From positions 1 through 64,000 of the forward strand of contig JAGNJW010000005.1 in the NCBI GenBank assembly GCA_018000455.1: a stretch of 64,000 nucleotides of DNA. The letters are read 5' to 3'. Both the position numbers and the translations under genes were made by a program. Source of the DNA: Acidobacteriota bacterium (GTDB lineage: Bacteria > Acidobacteriota > Vicinamibacteria > Vicinamibacterales > UBA2999). The number at the start of each line of letters is the position of its first letter. Position 1 is the stretch's first letter. This document shows positions 1-6,303 of this stretch, one piece after another. The notes under the pieces are model-generated. The model ran no database searches. It worked only from the letters and a program-made list of their open reading frames with translations, and had not been told where the DNA came from.

Positions 1-1
1 C

Positions 2-58
2 GACAGCTATCGACTCCGCGAGGCCGAGCAGGCCCAGAAGACGCGCCGCGCCTCGTGA
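2..58 (+). CDS. C-terminal end of an unidentified protein (partial)
   Basis: An open frame runs in from the left edge and ends at TGA 56-58 after 18 visible residues, rich in Arg, Glu, Gln and Lys. The stop overlaps the GTG of the next small gene as GTGA, so the two are probably translationally coupled. Too little is visible to name a family. Its place at the head of a tight run of small genes resembles a phage structural operon; that is inference. Confidence 0.5.
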   Translation, partial: DSYRLREAEQAQKTRRAS

Positions 59-240
59 CCCGTCGCACTCCACGAGGCGCGGGTCGACGTCGGTCCAGAT
101 TTACGCGCTTCTCCGCGACCGCCAACACAGTTGGTGGCAACGTCGCTCCTGTCGGGAAGCAGACGGTGTCGGCGGCCGATCCCACCGAGTTCGGTAGGCA
201 CCTCGCGGCAATCGCCGCCGGGGACGTTTCGGTTGTTTAG
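55..240 (+). CDS. Small hypothetical protein (61 aa), phage-like context
   Basis: The 61-residue frame starts at GTG 55, overlapping the preceding stop, and ends at TAG 238-240, eleven bases before the next gene's ATG. The N-terminal 25 residues are Arg-rich and could be dispensable. The rest is mixed and protein-like, ending ADPTEFGRHLAAIAAGDVSVV minus its first residue. There is no signal peptide or membrane segment. Small proteins sandwiched between larger genes at 0-15 bp spacing are common in phage head modules, but I recognise no family. Confidence 0.4.
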   Translation: MTRRTPRGAGRRRSRFTRFSATANTVGGNVAPVGKQTVSAADPTEFGRHLAAIAAGDVSVV

Positions 241-251
241 TGGAGGTTGAC

Positions 252-923
252 ATGGCGCTAGTGGAAGATTTCGGGGTACACGTCTCGCTGCACACGGGGA
301 GCCTCAACGGTATCCAGGGCGGGGTGCCGTCTGGACTGGCGGGACAACTGGCGGAAGTGTCGGCAGTGGTGGCCGCCTTCGACGCGGAAGTCGAGAAGAT
401 CGAGAAGGACTCGCATCTCACCACCGACGGCAAGCGCGCCAAGCTGAAGGCCGCGCACCTTGCGGCACACACGGCCGTCGAGGCGTGGAAGGAACAGCGG
501 ACCAGCGGCATCGACGCACAGACCAGCACTCGGAGAGCCGCGCTCCACGCGCAGACCGACAAGTTGTTGCCCAAGCCGACCGAGCTGCAAGTGCAGCACA
601 TGGTGCAGCGGCTCTCGGCGTTCGATCCGCTGGAGGTCGACGTCCTTTACTCCAACGCGACGGATGCAGAGCGACTCGTGATCGAAGCCGCAGCCAGCGC
701 CGTAGGTCGTCAGCCGCGGAAGCGCGGGGAGCAGCTCGTGTGGGAACCCTTGGTCCCCGCCGAGCGTGTTGCGGCAGCGGTGGAAGCACGCATGGGGCGC
801 GCCAACCCGGAAGCGGCAGCCGCGCTGCGGGATTCGCTGCGCATCCGCGACATCTACGACGCAACCGCAGGGGCGGCCAGTGGGTTGCTGCGCCAGCGGC
901 TGCCCAGCTACGTAGGCGCTTAG
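252..923 (+). CDS. Hypothetical protein, possibly phage-derived
   Basis: This is a 223-residue soluble protein. I chose ATG 252 because a perfect GGAGG (242-246) sits five bases upstream, whereas the longer GTG start at 240 lies inside that Shine-Dalgarno. The sequence has an alpha-helical, charged middle (about residues 30-110, Ala/Glu/Lys-rich, coiled-coil-like) and no signal peptide, membrane helix or recognisable catalytic motif. Composition and operon position (two tiny overlapping genes directly upstream, a hairpin-rich gap downstream) resemble phage structural or accessory proteins. I cannot assign a function. Confidence 0.6.
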   Translation: MALVEDFGVHVSLHTGSLNGIQGGVPSGLAGQLAEVSAVVAAFDAEVEKIEKDSHLTTDGKRAKLKAAHLAAHTAVEAWKEQRTSGIDAQTSTRRAALHAQTDKLLPKPTELQVQHMVQRLSAFDPLEVDVLYSNATDAERLVIEAAASAVGRQPRKRGEQLVWEPLVPAERVAAAVEARMGRANPEAAAALRDSLRIRDIYDATAGAASGLLRQRLPSYVGA

Positions 924-1283
924 GGCCGCCGCCCGCATGGTGGCCGTGTGGCGTGCCTGCTGCACGGCCCTGGCTGCCCGCTGCGGGCCGCGCGTGGCGG
1001 GCGCTTGTGTGCGTGCCGTGGGCCGTGGGCGCAGCGCCACGGGCGGCCGGGCGGGCTGCCCGGCAACCGGCCCCCCACCCCCCTAAATGGATTCGGGCTG
1101 GGTGGGTCTTCAGGGTCGCGACCGATGCCCTCCGCTGATCGGATGTGCGGCAGTAGATCGGTGAAATTCTGCCAACCCTAGTGTGAGGGGGGCTTTCATG
1201 GCGCTGGTCGGCACGCCACCACCACCGCTCCGCGCGGTTAGCCGAGCCACGGGGCCCAGTCGGCCGCCTCCGCGCAGGCACTG
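924..1283. other. Gap with strong GC hairpins, no gene seen
   Basis: No convincing coding frame lies here. The left part is extremely GC-rich and full of inverted repeats. The best is a perfect 7-bp stem GCCGGGC (1046-1052) / GCCCGGC (1058-1064) with a 5-nt loop, preceded by an imperfect stem at about 1024-1041. They lie just after the 252-923 gene and could terminate its transcript, although there is no T-run. Confidence 0.4.
1046..1064 (+). terminator. Hairpin after the phage-like gene, possible terminator
   Basis: The 7-bp arms 1046-1052 and 1058-1064 pair perfectly around a 5-nt loop, 120 bases after the stop of the 252-923 gene. No U-tract follows, so intrinsic termination is uncertain. 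Confidence 0.25.
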
Positions 1284-1676
1284 CTACGGTATTGCCTGGA
1301 GGACCCGCCTCGGGTATTGCGTTTCCCAACCTTCGCGCTTAACGATGCCTTCGAGGGTCGATGTCAGGGTGTCTTCAGCACTCTCAAGAGAAGCCTGGCT
1401 CGTCGCACTCTGGCCGTTTGCCGGCGACACCGTAACCGTGATCTCGCCCACCTGTTGGACGCTGCCAGATTGTGGGCTTTGGATTCCGGCTGAGCGACAC
1501 CAAACTGTGACTCCAAAGCGCCGCTCCCACAGGTCCAGCACCGAGTGGAGTTGCTGCGAAACGACGAGTTCACACTCGCGATCGCCCGCTCTTATGTCAC
1601 GGGCTGTCGGCTGGACCCCGCAAGCGCATACGAACATGCTCAAGGCGCCAACCGCGCCGATCAGGCGTATTTCCAT
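1284..1676 (-). CDS. Small lipoprotein, cassette-borne
   Basis: This is a 130-residue protein. I start it at ATG 1676 rather than the longer frame because translation from there begins with a classical signal: MEIRL, a hydrophobic stretch GAVGALSMFV, then Cys17/Cys19 as lipobox candidates. The mature part is soluble, with Ser/Thr-rich C-terminal half. A GGAGAC lies 8-13 bases upstream on the minus strand. An attC-like stem (1705-1777) immediately precedes it and codon use is visibly less GC-biased than in the chromosomal genes nearby, which fits a captured integron-type gene cassette. No family recognised. Confidence 0.6.
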   Translation of the reverse strand: MEIRLIGAVGALSMFVCACGVQPTARDIRAGDRECELVVSQQLHSVLDLWERRFGVTVWCRSAGIQSPQSGSVQQVGEITVTVSPANGQSATSQASLESAEDTLTSTLEGIVKREGWETQYPRRVLQAIP

Positions 1677-1704
1677 GCTCGTCGAGTCTCCCTTGTGTCG
1701 CTCA

Positions 1705-1777
1705 GCCAAACGACCGGCGCTCAGCCGTGGTGGCTCAGACTCGCACCAGCCGCCGTCGGCTGCAACCGCTGATTGCG
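1705..1777 (-). repeat. Degenerate attC-like site
   Basis: On the minus strand this follows the stop of the 1829-2242 gene. It shares the 13-base block CGTCGGCTGCAAC with the better site at 2328-2404 and has the same layout. The outer boxes are GCCAAAC (1705-1711, plus strand) and ATTGCGC, both imperfect. Inner arms around CAGCCGTGGTGGCT pair with the CAGCC-containing arm before GTCGGCTG, with G-T pairs. It is recognisable mainly by comparison with its neighbour. Confidence 0.45.
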
Positions 1778-1828
1778 CTGCCATGGAGAATCAGGCTGTC
1801 ACGGCCCAATGCAGAGATGGCCTTCGCC

Positions 1829-2242
1829 TCACTGGCAGGTTCCCGAGAACACCTCGGTGCCGTTTGAAGCTGTCTCGACGGAGATCTTTCGGCTCAAGGA
1901 CGACCACGATCCGTAAGACTGTGACCGTTCAAAATCCCATATGGGCGTCGCAAGGGGGCTTTCGGAGTAGTAGCCGAAGCCGACGTAGTTGCTTGGCTGG
2001 ATTTCCCAGAAGATCATGGCGTCGTGATCGGCCCAAAACACGAACCACCGATACGTTTCGACTCGGGCATACAACGTGGCGGCGGTTCTGTCCTTCCGGT
2101 CGTCGCTGGCGTTGCGAATGAGCTCGCCTGAGCATGAGTACTGAGTCTTGGCAGCTCCGAGGGTCGCTACGAGAACCAGGAATGCTATGCCCAGCGCTAG
2201 CAAGGCGCCCGCTGCCTTCGCGAATCGGATGGCTGTTCTCAT
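1829..2242 (-). CDS. Secreted or membrane-anchored small protein, cassette-borne
   Basis: A 137-residue protein starting at ATG 2242. Residues 1-10 are basic (MRTAIRFAK), followed by a long hydrophobic segment (AGALLALGIAFLVLVATLG) that is either an uncleaved anchor or signal peptide. The mature part has only two cysteines (one near residue 37, one as the second-last residue), which could form a disulfide, and is rich in Trp, Tyr and Ser. The gene lies between two attC-like sites with no visible promoter of its own, as expected for a gene cassette. I recognise no domain. Confidence 0.65.
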   Translation of the reverse strand: MRTAIRFAKAAGALLALGIAFLVLVATLGAAKTQYSCSGELIRNASDDRKDRTAATLYARVETYRWFVFWADHDAMIFWEIQPSNYVGFGYYSESPLATPIWDFERSQSYGSWSSLSRKISVETASNGTEVFSGTCQ

Positions 2243-2327
2243 GACGTTTCAAGCGCGTGTCAACCGTGGTCTGCGGTTTCGTCGGCAGCCTGGCGTCTTG
2301 TCGACACGGCCGGGTCGCCCGCGGTCA

Positions 2328-2404
2328 GCCCAACGACGCCGCTTCAGCCCCGCGCCGCGCTCAGGATGCCACCGCGCGGCGTCGGCTGCAACTGATGGTT
2401 AGAC
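2328..2404 (-). repeat. attC recombination site (integron cassette type)
   Basis: Plus strand reads GCCCAAC (2328-2334) ... GTTAGAC (2398-2404). Read on the minus strand these are GTCTAAC (fits RYYYAAC) and GTTGGGC (fits GTTRRRY), the outer boxes of an attC. Between them the inner arms pair: TTCAGCC near 2343-2349 faces GGCTGCAA near 2384-2391, leaving one extrahelical base, the feature that integron integrase uses to choose the strand. The minus-strand reading GTCTAAC..GCAGCCGACGCCGC closely resembles classical 59-base elements. It lies 32 bp after the stop of the 2436-2849 gene, the normal place for an attC. Confidence 0.7.
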
Positions 2405-2435
2405 CGCGTGTCGCAACCGGATCGAACAACCACCC

Positions 2436-2849
2436 CTACCCAGGGGGCGACTTCTGGGCGGCCTCGCAAGGTTCTCGCGTTGACACATCCTGATTGAGCG
2501 TCTTGGCTACTTGAATGTCGGAGATCCAACCAGTCGAGCCATCGGCAGGACTCTTTACGCGGTAAGCGCCAGGAGAATTCTCAAGGACGAGGGCGCGGGA
2601 ACCAACGAGCAGTTCGCCGACTTTGCTCCCGCGGTCGGACCCGGGCCGCTGCCAAAGATTGATCCGGTGGTTCTGCAATACCCAGGCTTCTGTTCGGCCC
2701 AGTTCCTTCGCCCAGAATCCGCTGCCATGAATCTCGACGTGAGGCTGACAGCCAGCCACGGCTTTTCCCCCAGGCCGTGGCGCACCACACGACACGGCGG
2801 CCATGCCCAGCGAAGCCGTGAGAATCGTTACGATCAAGGATTTCAGCAC
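2436..2849 (-). CDS. SH3-domain lipoprotein, cassette-borne
   Basis: A 137-residue protein starting at GTG 2849, supported by AGGAG 5-6 bases upstream. The N-terminus is a lipoprotein signal (MLKSLIVTILTASLGMAAVSC, written here only to show Cys21 after AAVS). Residues about 65-120 form a bacterial SH3-like fold: NLWQRPGSDRGSKVGELLVG, then a central LVLENSPGAYRVKS strand pair and GWISDIQV. Such domains bind peptidoglycan or peptides outside the cytoplasm. An attC follows its stop and a GTTAGAC core lies 34 bp before its start, so the gene has the boundaries of one cassette. Confidence 0.65.
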   Translation of the reverse strand: MLKSLIVTILTASLGMAAVSCGAPRPGGKAVAGCQPHVEIHGSGFWAKELGRTEAWVLQNHRINLWQRPGSDRGSKVGELLVGSRALVLENSPGAYRVKSPADGSTGWISDIQVAKTLNQDVSTREPCEAAQKSPPG

Positions 2850-2882
2850 GAGGTCTCCTTCGCAGAGTGGTCGCCGTCAGCG

Positions 2883-2889
2883 GTCTAAC
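2883..2889 (-). repeat. attC core (R' box) at cassette boundary
   Basis: Minus strand reads GTTAGAC, identical to the core box of the 2328-2404 site, 34 bp upstream of the SH3 lipoprotein start. This is where the upstream cassette junction would fall. I could not find a matching opposite box, so the rest of that attC may be decayed. Confidence 0.35.
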
Positions 2890-3281
2890 GACCATTCGAC
2901 AGGTCATCCAACTCGCCATCTGCCTGCTCGCCGGGCAGCCTAGTGGGGCTTCGCGGTGCCGGTCAAGCCGTTCGCAAGCCAGGCGGCGACCCAGCTGGCT
3001 GTCGATGGGACTCCGCCGGGGCTCCTGGTCGGCCTAGCTCCGCTATCCCGCCAACGCTGGTCCGCCCAGTGGGGTCAGCCTTCGAGCCGCCTAGCGCATC
3101 CAGGAGGGGGGCGGAACGCCCCGGCTCGGGCGGCTACAGGTGAATGCCTTGGGCAGCTGCTGTCAGTCTCGGCCGTCGCTCGCCCCAAACCGCAGCTCGC
3201 ACCGTAGCTGTTTCGGCTACGGTTGGCTCCAAGCGACGCCCTCGCCGTTTCAGTAGCCCGAAAACATTAGCAATATCTGCA
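2890..3281. other. Gap inside the element, no gene seen
   Basis: No coding frame here has a plausible start or composition. Short GCCTAG-like words recur (about 2940, 3035, 3091) and could be decayed attC boxes, but no folded pair is evident. The block ends at the tRNA-Cys-like sequence. Confidence 0.4.
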
Positions 3282-3356
3282 GGCGTCGGAGCCCGGTGGC
3301 CTCGCAGCCAAACTGCAAAACCTCCATCCCCGGTTCAAATCCGGGCGGCGCCTCCA
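3282..3356 (+). tRNA. tRNA-Cys(GCA), 3' half intact, 5' half disrupted (likely att site)
   Basis: The 3' half is textbook: anticodon loop CTGCAAA (3313-3319, anticodon GCA), 3' anticodon strand ACCTC, T stem CCCGG/CCGGG with loop TTCAAAT, acceptor strand CGGCGCC (3346-3352), T and CCA (3354-3356). Exactly 31 bases upstream GGCGTCG (3282-3288) can pair with the acceptor strand (one G-T). The bases between do not form a D-arm, and CCAAA cannot pair with ACCTC, which needs GAGGT. The tRNA therefore probably does not fold. The likeliest reading is a 3'-half duplicate left at the right end of an element integrated into tRNA-Cys; a decayed full tRNA is the alternative. Confidence 0.6.
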
Positions 3357-3689
3357 AATTCGCGTAGTGAAGCTGTCTGGCCTGCCCCCTGGGCAGGTCG
3401 TTCTGCGTTCAGGTGTAGCCGGGGTGAAGCGCCGCGGGGAGTCCTCGGGGGAGCATGAGGGCAGGGGCCTCTCGCATGCCCTCGACGAGCGCTGCCCCGT
3501 GAGTATCACTGACGCCCCCATGGACGGCGACTTGGGCGCGCCCACGACTCGCTCTCCCGACGCGCCGCAGACTTCACCGCCCAGTGGAACGAGGATGCGC
3601 TGGCGCAGGGCCATCGCGACGCCAGCAACGGCACGGGCGCGGGGGCCTGGGGTCCAGCGGGGGCTGGCGGAGGTATCGGCAGCTACGGC
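3357..3689. other. Gap after tRNA-Cys half, possible lost 5' part of the next gene
   Basis: No complete gene. From 3513 the frame of the following membrane protein is open, with high GC in third positions, and reads plausibly (TAQWNEDALAQGHRD), but it contains no ATG, GTG or TTG start before 3690 and is preceded by TGA 3510-3512. ATG 3520 is in another frame. A frameshift or loss of the gene's true start by element insertion would explain this. Confidence 0.35.
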
Positions 3690-4109
3690 GTGCTCGCGTT
3701 GGCTGCCGCACTCGGCGGCGGCGCGGGGTCGCTCGGCGGCGGGGAGCACTGGATCGCCTTCGCGGTCATCGGCGCCGGCCTGTTCGTCGGTCTCTTCCTG
3801 GTCGCCAAGGTGACGTTCAGCGTGCTCGGTTGGACCTGGGGCCTCGGCGTGCACGACACGGAGGCCACGGCCCGGGTGGTGGACGGTGCTCTCGGCGGCG
3901 TGACCGGCGGTGCGCTTGGCGGCGTGGTGAGTGGCCCGGTCGGCGCCATCCTGCGGGGCGGGCTGCTGGGCGCCGTAGCCGGGGCTGGCATCGCGACCAT
4001 CGCGGGCAGCGACGTCCCGGTGATGGAAGGGGTGATGAAGTTCGCCCCAGCCGGCGCAGTACTCGGACTGGTCGTCCACCTGGTCCGACGCACCCGCGGG
4101 CGCCGCTAA
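3690..4109 (+). CDS. Gly-rich membrane protein, start uncertain
   Basis: A 139-residue frame beginning at GTG 3690 has three hydrophobic segments: WIAFAVIGAGLFVGLFLVAK (about 20-39), a Gly/Ala-rich stretch around 70-105 (GGLLGAVAGAGIATIAG) and AGAVLGLVVHLV near the C-terminus before an Arg-rich tail. Gly-zipper style segments suggest an inner-membrane protein. Coding-like sequence in the same frame extends upstream to about 3513 without a start codon, so the visible product may be a truncated remnant. No family or function recognised. Confidence 0.45.
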   Translation: MLALAAALGGGAGSLGGGEHWIAFAVIGAGLFVGLFLVAKVTFSVLGWTWGLGVHDTEATARVVDGALGGVTGGALGGVVSGPVGAILRGGLLGAVAGAGIATIAGSDVPVMEGVMKFAPAGAVLGLVVHLVRRTRGRR

Positions 4110-4120
4110 GTCAGGACTCG

Positions 4121-4273
4121 TCAGTCGTCCGAACGACCGGCGGGCGTTCGCAGGTCACGGCGACCCGCCCTGCCCTTCACCTTCACCACACGGCGCAGGC
4201 CCTGACGTTTGTGGGGTTTGCAGAGCAGGCAGCCGCCTCTGGTCGACTTGGGTCCCTTCCGGTTGTGATTCAT
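4121..4273 (-). CDS. Small basic CxxC protein (50 aa)
   Basis: ATG 4273 opens a 50-codon gene: MNHNRKGPKSTRGGCLLCKP then HKRQGLRRVV and an Arg/Lys-rich tail. The core GGCLLCKPHKRQG, a CxxC followed by KPHK, matches my memory of widespread tiny conserved proteins annotated only as hypothetical, which supports it being real although it is short and convergent with nothing. The CxxC could bind metal as half of a zinc site, perhaps in a dimer, and the basic tail could bind nucleic acid; both are inference. A longer open frame continues upstream, but it is antisense to the lipoprotein gene. Confidence 0.6.
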   Translation of the reverse strand: MNHNRKGPKSTRGGCLLCKPHKRQGLRRVVKVKGRAGRRDLRTPAGRSDD

Positions 4274-4517
4274 GGCGCTGCCTGGATCGACTCTACCACT
4301 CGCAACCGAGGCCTCCGCCCAATTTGGCTCGATCGACCGCCACGCCTTGGCAACAGGAGCCGTGGCTCTGCAGCAGGCCACCGGCAGGGCCCGCCCGACC
4401 GGGCGATATTCATTGCATCCGGCATCGCAATCAGCTATCCAAAGGCCATAGCCGTGTGGCCGTCGCGTGCGAACGCGCATCGGCCTCCACCGCAACTTCG
4501 GATTGGGGAGGCGCTCC

Positions 4518-5009
4518 ATGGTCACCACGCGACGCGCGATGTTCTTGACCGTATTGCTTGCCTGGCTGCCGCTGGCGGCGGTAGCTTGTGGCGGAGGTGA
4601 CGTAGGCTCCACGGTCGGAGACACCATGCCGGCCCCTGAAGAGGCCGCTGCCTCTCCGGCCGATCCATGTGCGCTCGTGCCGCTTGCCGAGTGGAAGTCC
4701 GCCACGGCGCTGAGCGGGCTGCAACTCGACCACGACGGCCCGAAGACGTGCGATGTGCTCGACGATGCCAACGCAAGAGTGGCCGGCTCGGTGAAATTGC
4801 TCGACCCCTCGAGCCTCGACGGCATCCGAGAGAGGTACCCGTCAGTGGCGGTCAGCGGGGTCGGCGACGATGCGATCTGGGTCGCCTCCAGCCAGCTCTA
4901 CGTCAGGCGCGGCAACGATGAGTTTTCCGTCATGGTCAATCCCATCGCCGTTGAGAACAACCGCGAGGTAGCCGAGCGCCTGGCCCGAGTCGCGTTGTCG
5001 AAACGCTGA
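4518..5009 (+). CDS. Lipoprotein resembling the DUF3558 family
   Basis: A 163-residue protein. ATG 4518 is chosen over upstream starts because GGGGAGG (4505-4511) precedes it and the signal then begins correctly: MVTTRRAMFLTVLLAWLPLA followed by AVAC, with Cys24 as the lipidated residue. A low-complexity Pro/Ala/Glu linker follows. The mature domain starts DPCALVPLAEW and has a second Cys (KTCDVLDD), the pattern of DUF3558-type cell-surface lipoproteins known mainly from actinobacteria. Function is unknown. It stands alone, with short GGGGACATC repeats just after its stop. Confidence 0.65.
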   Translation: MVTTRRAMFLTVLLAWLPLAAVACGGGDVGSTVGDTMPAPEEAAASPADPCALVPLAEWKSATALSGLQLDHDGPKTCDVLDDANARVAGSVKLLDPSSLDGIRERYPSVAVSGVGDDAIWVASSQLYVRRGNDEFSVMVNPIAVENNREVAERLARVALSKR

Positions 5010-5034
5010 GGGGACATCACGCTGCGGGGACATC
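5010..5034. repeat. Two GGGGACATC direct repeats, 16 bp apart
   Basis: GGGGACATC occurs at 5010-5018 and 5026-5034, directly after the lipoprotein stop. Repeated GGGGACA/TGTCCCC words are typical of some insertion-sequence ends, but no transposase or second end is visible, so this may be only a short tandem motif. Confidence 0.25.
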
Positions 5035-5129
5035 GTTGTTGCAGGACGATGTTGCTCGCCCATTACTGCGCCTGCCTTGAACTCCTCGCAGTCAGCGAGG
5101 CTGAGGACAAGGCGGGACGGGCGCATCGC

Positions 5130-6284
5130 TCATCGGATACGCAGCGGCAGGGCGGCAAACCCGCTGGCCGGATATGCGGCGAGCGTCGCGGGCTTCTCAG
5201 GCACCGTCGCAATGTCGCCAGTGCGGGCCAGCACCTCTTCCATCAATACCCGTAACTCCAGACGTGCCAGCGGCGCGCCCGGACAGAAATGAATGCCCGC
5301 ACCGTACAGGAGATTCCTGCCAGGGTCGCGGTCGGTCCGGAAGGCGTCAGGGTCGTCGAAGGCGCGTTCGTCCCGATTGGCGGCGAGCCAGTTCAGCGAA
5401 ATGCGTTCGCCGGCCTCAATCGTCCGGCCACCAATCTCGACTGCCCGGGTGGTGATCCGGCGGTTTGCCACGAGCGGACCGTGAATCCGGAGGATCTCCT
5501 CGATGGCGGGCGGGAGCAGGTCGGGTCGGGACCGCAGGTGCCCCTGCAACTCGGGGTGCCCGGCAAGATACTGAACCAGGATGCCGGCGGCCGCAGAGAT
5601 GGTGCCGATTTCCCCGACGGTCCAGTTCCGCAAGATGCTCGCCACTTCCTCGTTGCTCAACGGCCGCCCATTCACTCTCTCGTGCATCAGCGAGGCCGTG
5701 AGATCCGTCTCCGGATCGGCGCCGGCTTGCAAACGGGCTTCGAGCAGATTATCAATCATCTCCTCGAATTCGAGCGCGACCTCCGACATCGCCTTGCGAT
5801 CCTGCGCGAGGGTGGCATCGCGGTTCTTGCGAGTCCAGCGTGCCAGCGATTCCTGCAGTTCGGGCGGCCAGCCGAGAAAGGCGCATTGAACCTGCTCCGC
5901 GAACGACCGCGCTGCGTCTGCCATGAACTCCACCTCCCCGCGCGAGGACAAGTCCCGCATCAGCTCCACAGCGATGTCCCGGCAGACGGGTTCAAACGCC
6001 GCCATCCGCTCAGGCGAGAAATAGGGCTCGATGAGGCGGCGGTAGGCCGAGTGTTCCGGCGGGTCCATGCCGTTGGGCACGGAGAGGTGCTGTGACACGG
6101 CGTTGCTGAAGGTGTCGTGATCGTGGAGCGCACGGGTCACATCCTCGTGGCGGAACAACGACCACCCCATGAACTCGCTGTAGGCGACAGGGCAGCGCCG
6201 GCGCATGAGATCGCCAGCGGCGCGTTGGTCGCGCATGACGTCTGTGGACTTTGGATCCCAATCCGGCGGGTGTGAGTGACTCAT
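5130..6284 (-). CDS. Cytochrome P450
   Basis: A 384-residue soluble bacterial P450, normal in length and complete. It has the C-helix heme-contact region PPEHSAYRR (75-83), the K-helix E263-x-x-R266 (EEILR) and the heme-binding loop YGAGIHFCPGA with proximal Cys334. The I-helix reads TVGEIGTISAAAG (222-234): Thr228 aligns with the usual oxygen-activating Thr, but Gly takes the place of the acidic residue just before it and a Glu lies three residues earlier. No ferredoxin or reductase gene is adjacent, so redox partners must be encoded elsewhere. The substrate cannot be inferred. The RIC gene follows upstream on the same strand only 19 bp away, so the two may be cotranscribed. Confidence 0.93.
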   Translation of the reverse strand: MSHSHPPDWDPKSTDVMRDQRAAGDLMRRRCPVAYSEFMGWSLFRHEDVTRALHDHDTFSNAVSQHLSVPNGMDPPEHSAYRRLIEPYFSPERMAAFEPVCRDIAVELMRDLSSRGEVEFMADAARSFAEQVQCAFLGWPPELQESLARWTRKNRDATLAQDRKAMSEVALEFEEMIDNLLEARLQAGADPETDLTASLMHERVNGRPLSNEEVASILRNWTVGEIGTISAAAGILVQYLAGHPELQGHLRSRPDLLPPAIEEILRIHGPLVANRRITTRAVEIGGRTIEAGERISLNWLAANRDERAFDDPDAFRTDRDPGRNLLYGAGIHFCPGAPLARLELRVLMEEVLARTGDIATVPEKPATLAAYPASGFAALPLRIR

Positions 6285-6303
6285 GGTGGCACCGCGGCAG
6301 GCG

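Noticed and set aside
948..1181. Plus-strand frame in the GC-rich gap after the phage-like gene
   Set aside because: Composition is dominated by hairpin-forming GC repeats, with no ribosome site or recognisable protein.
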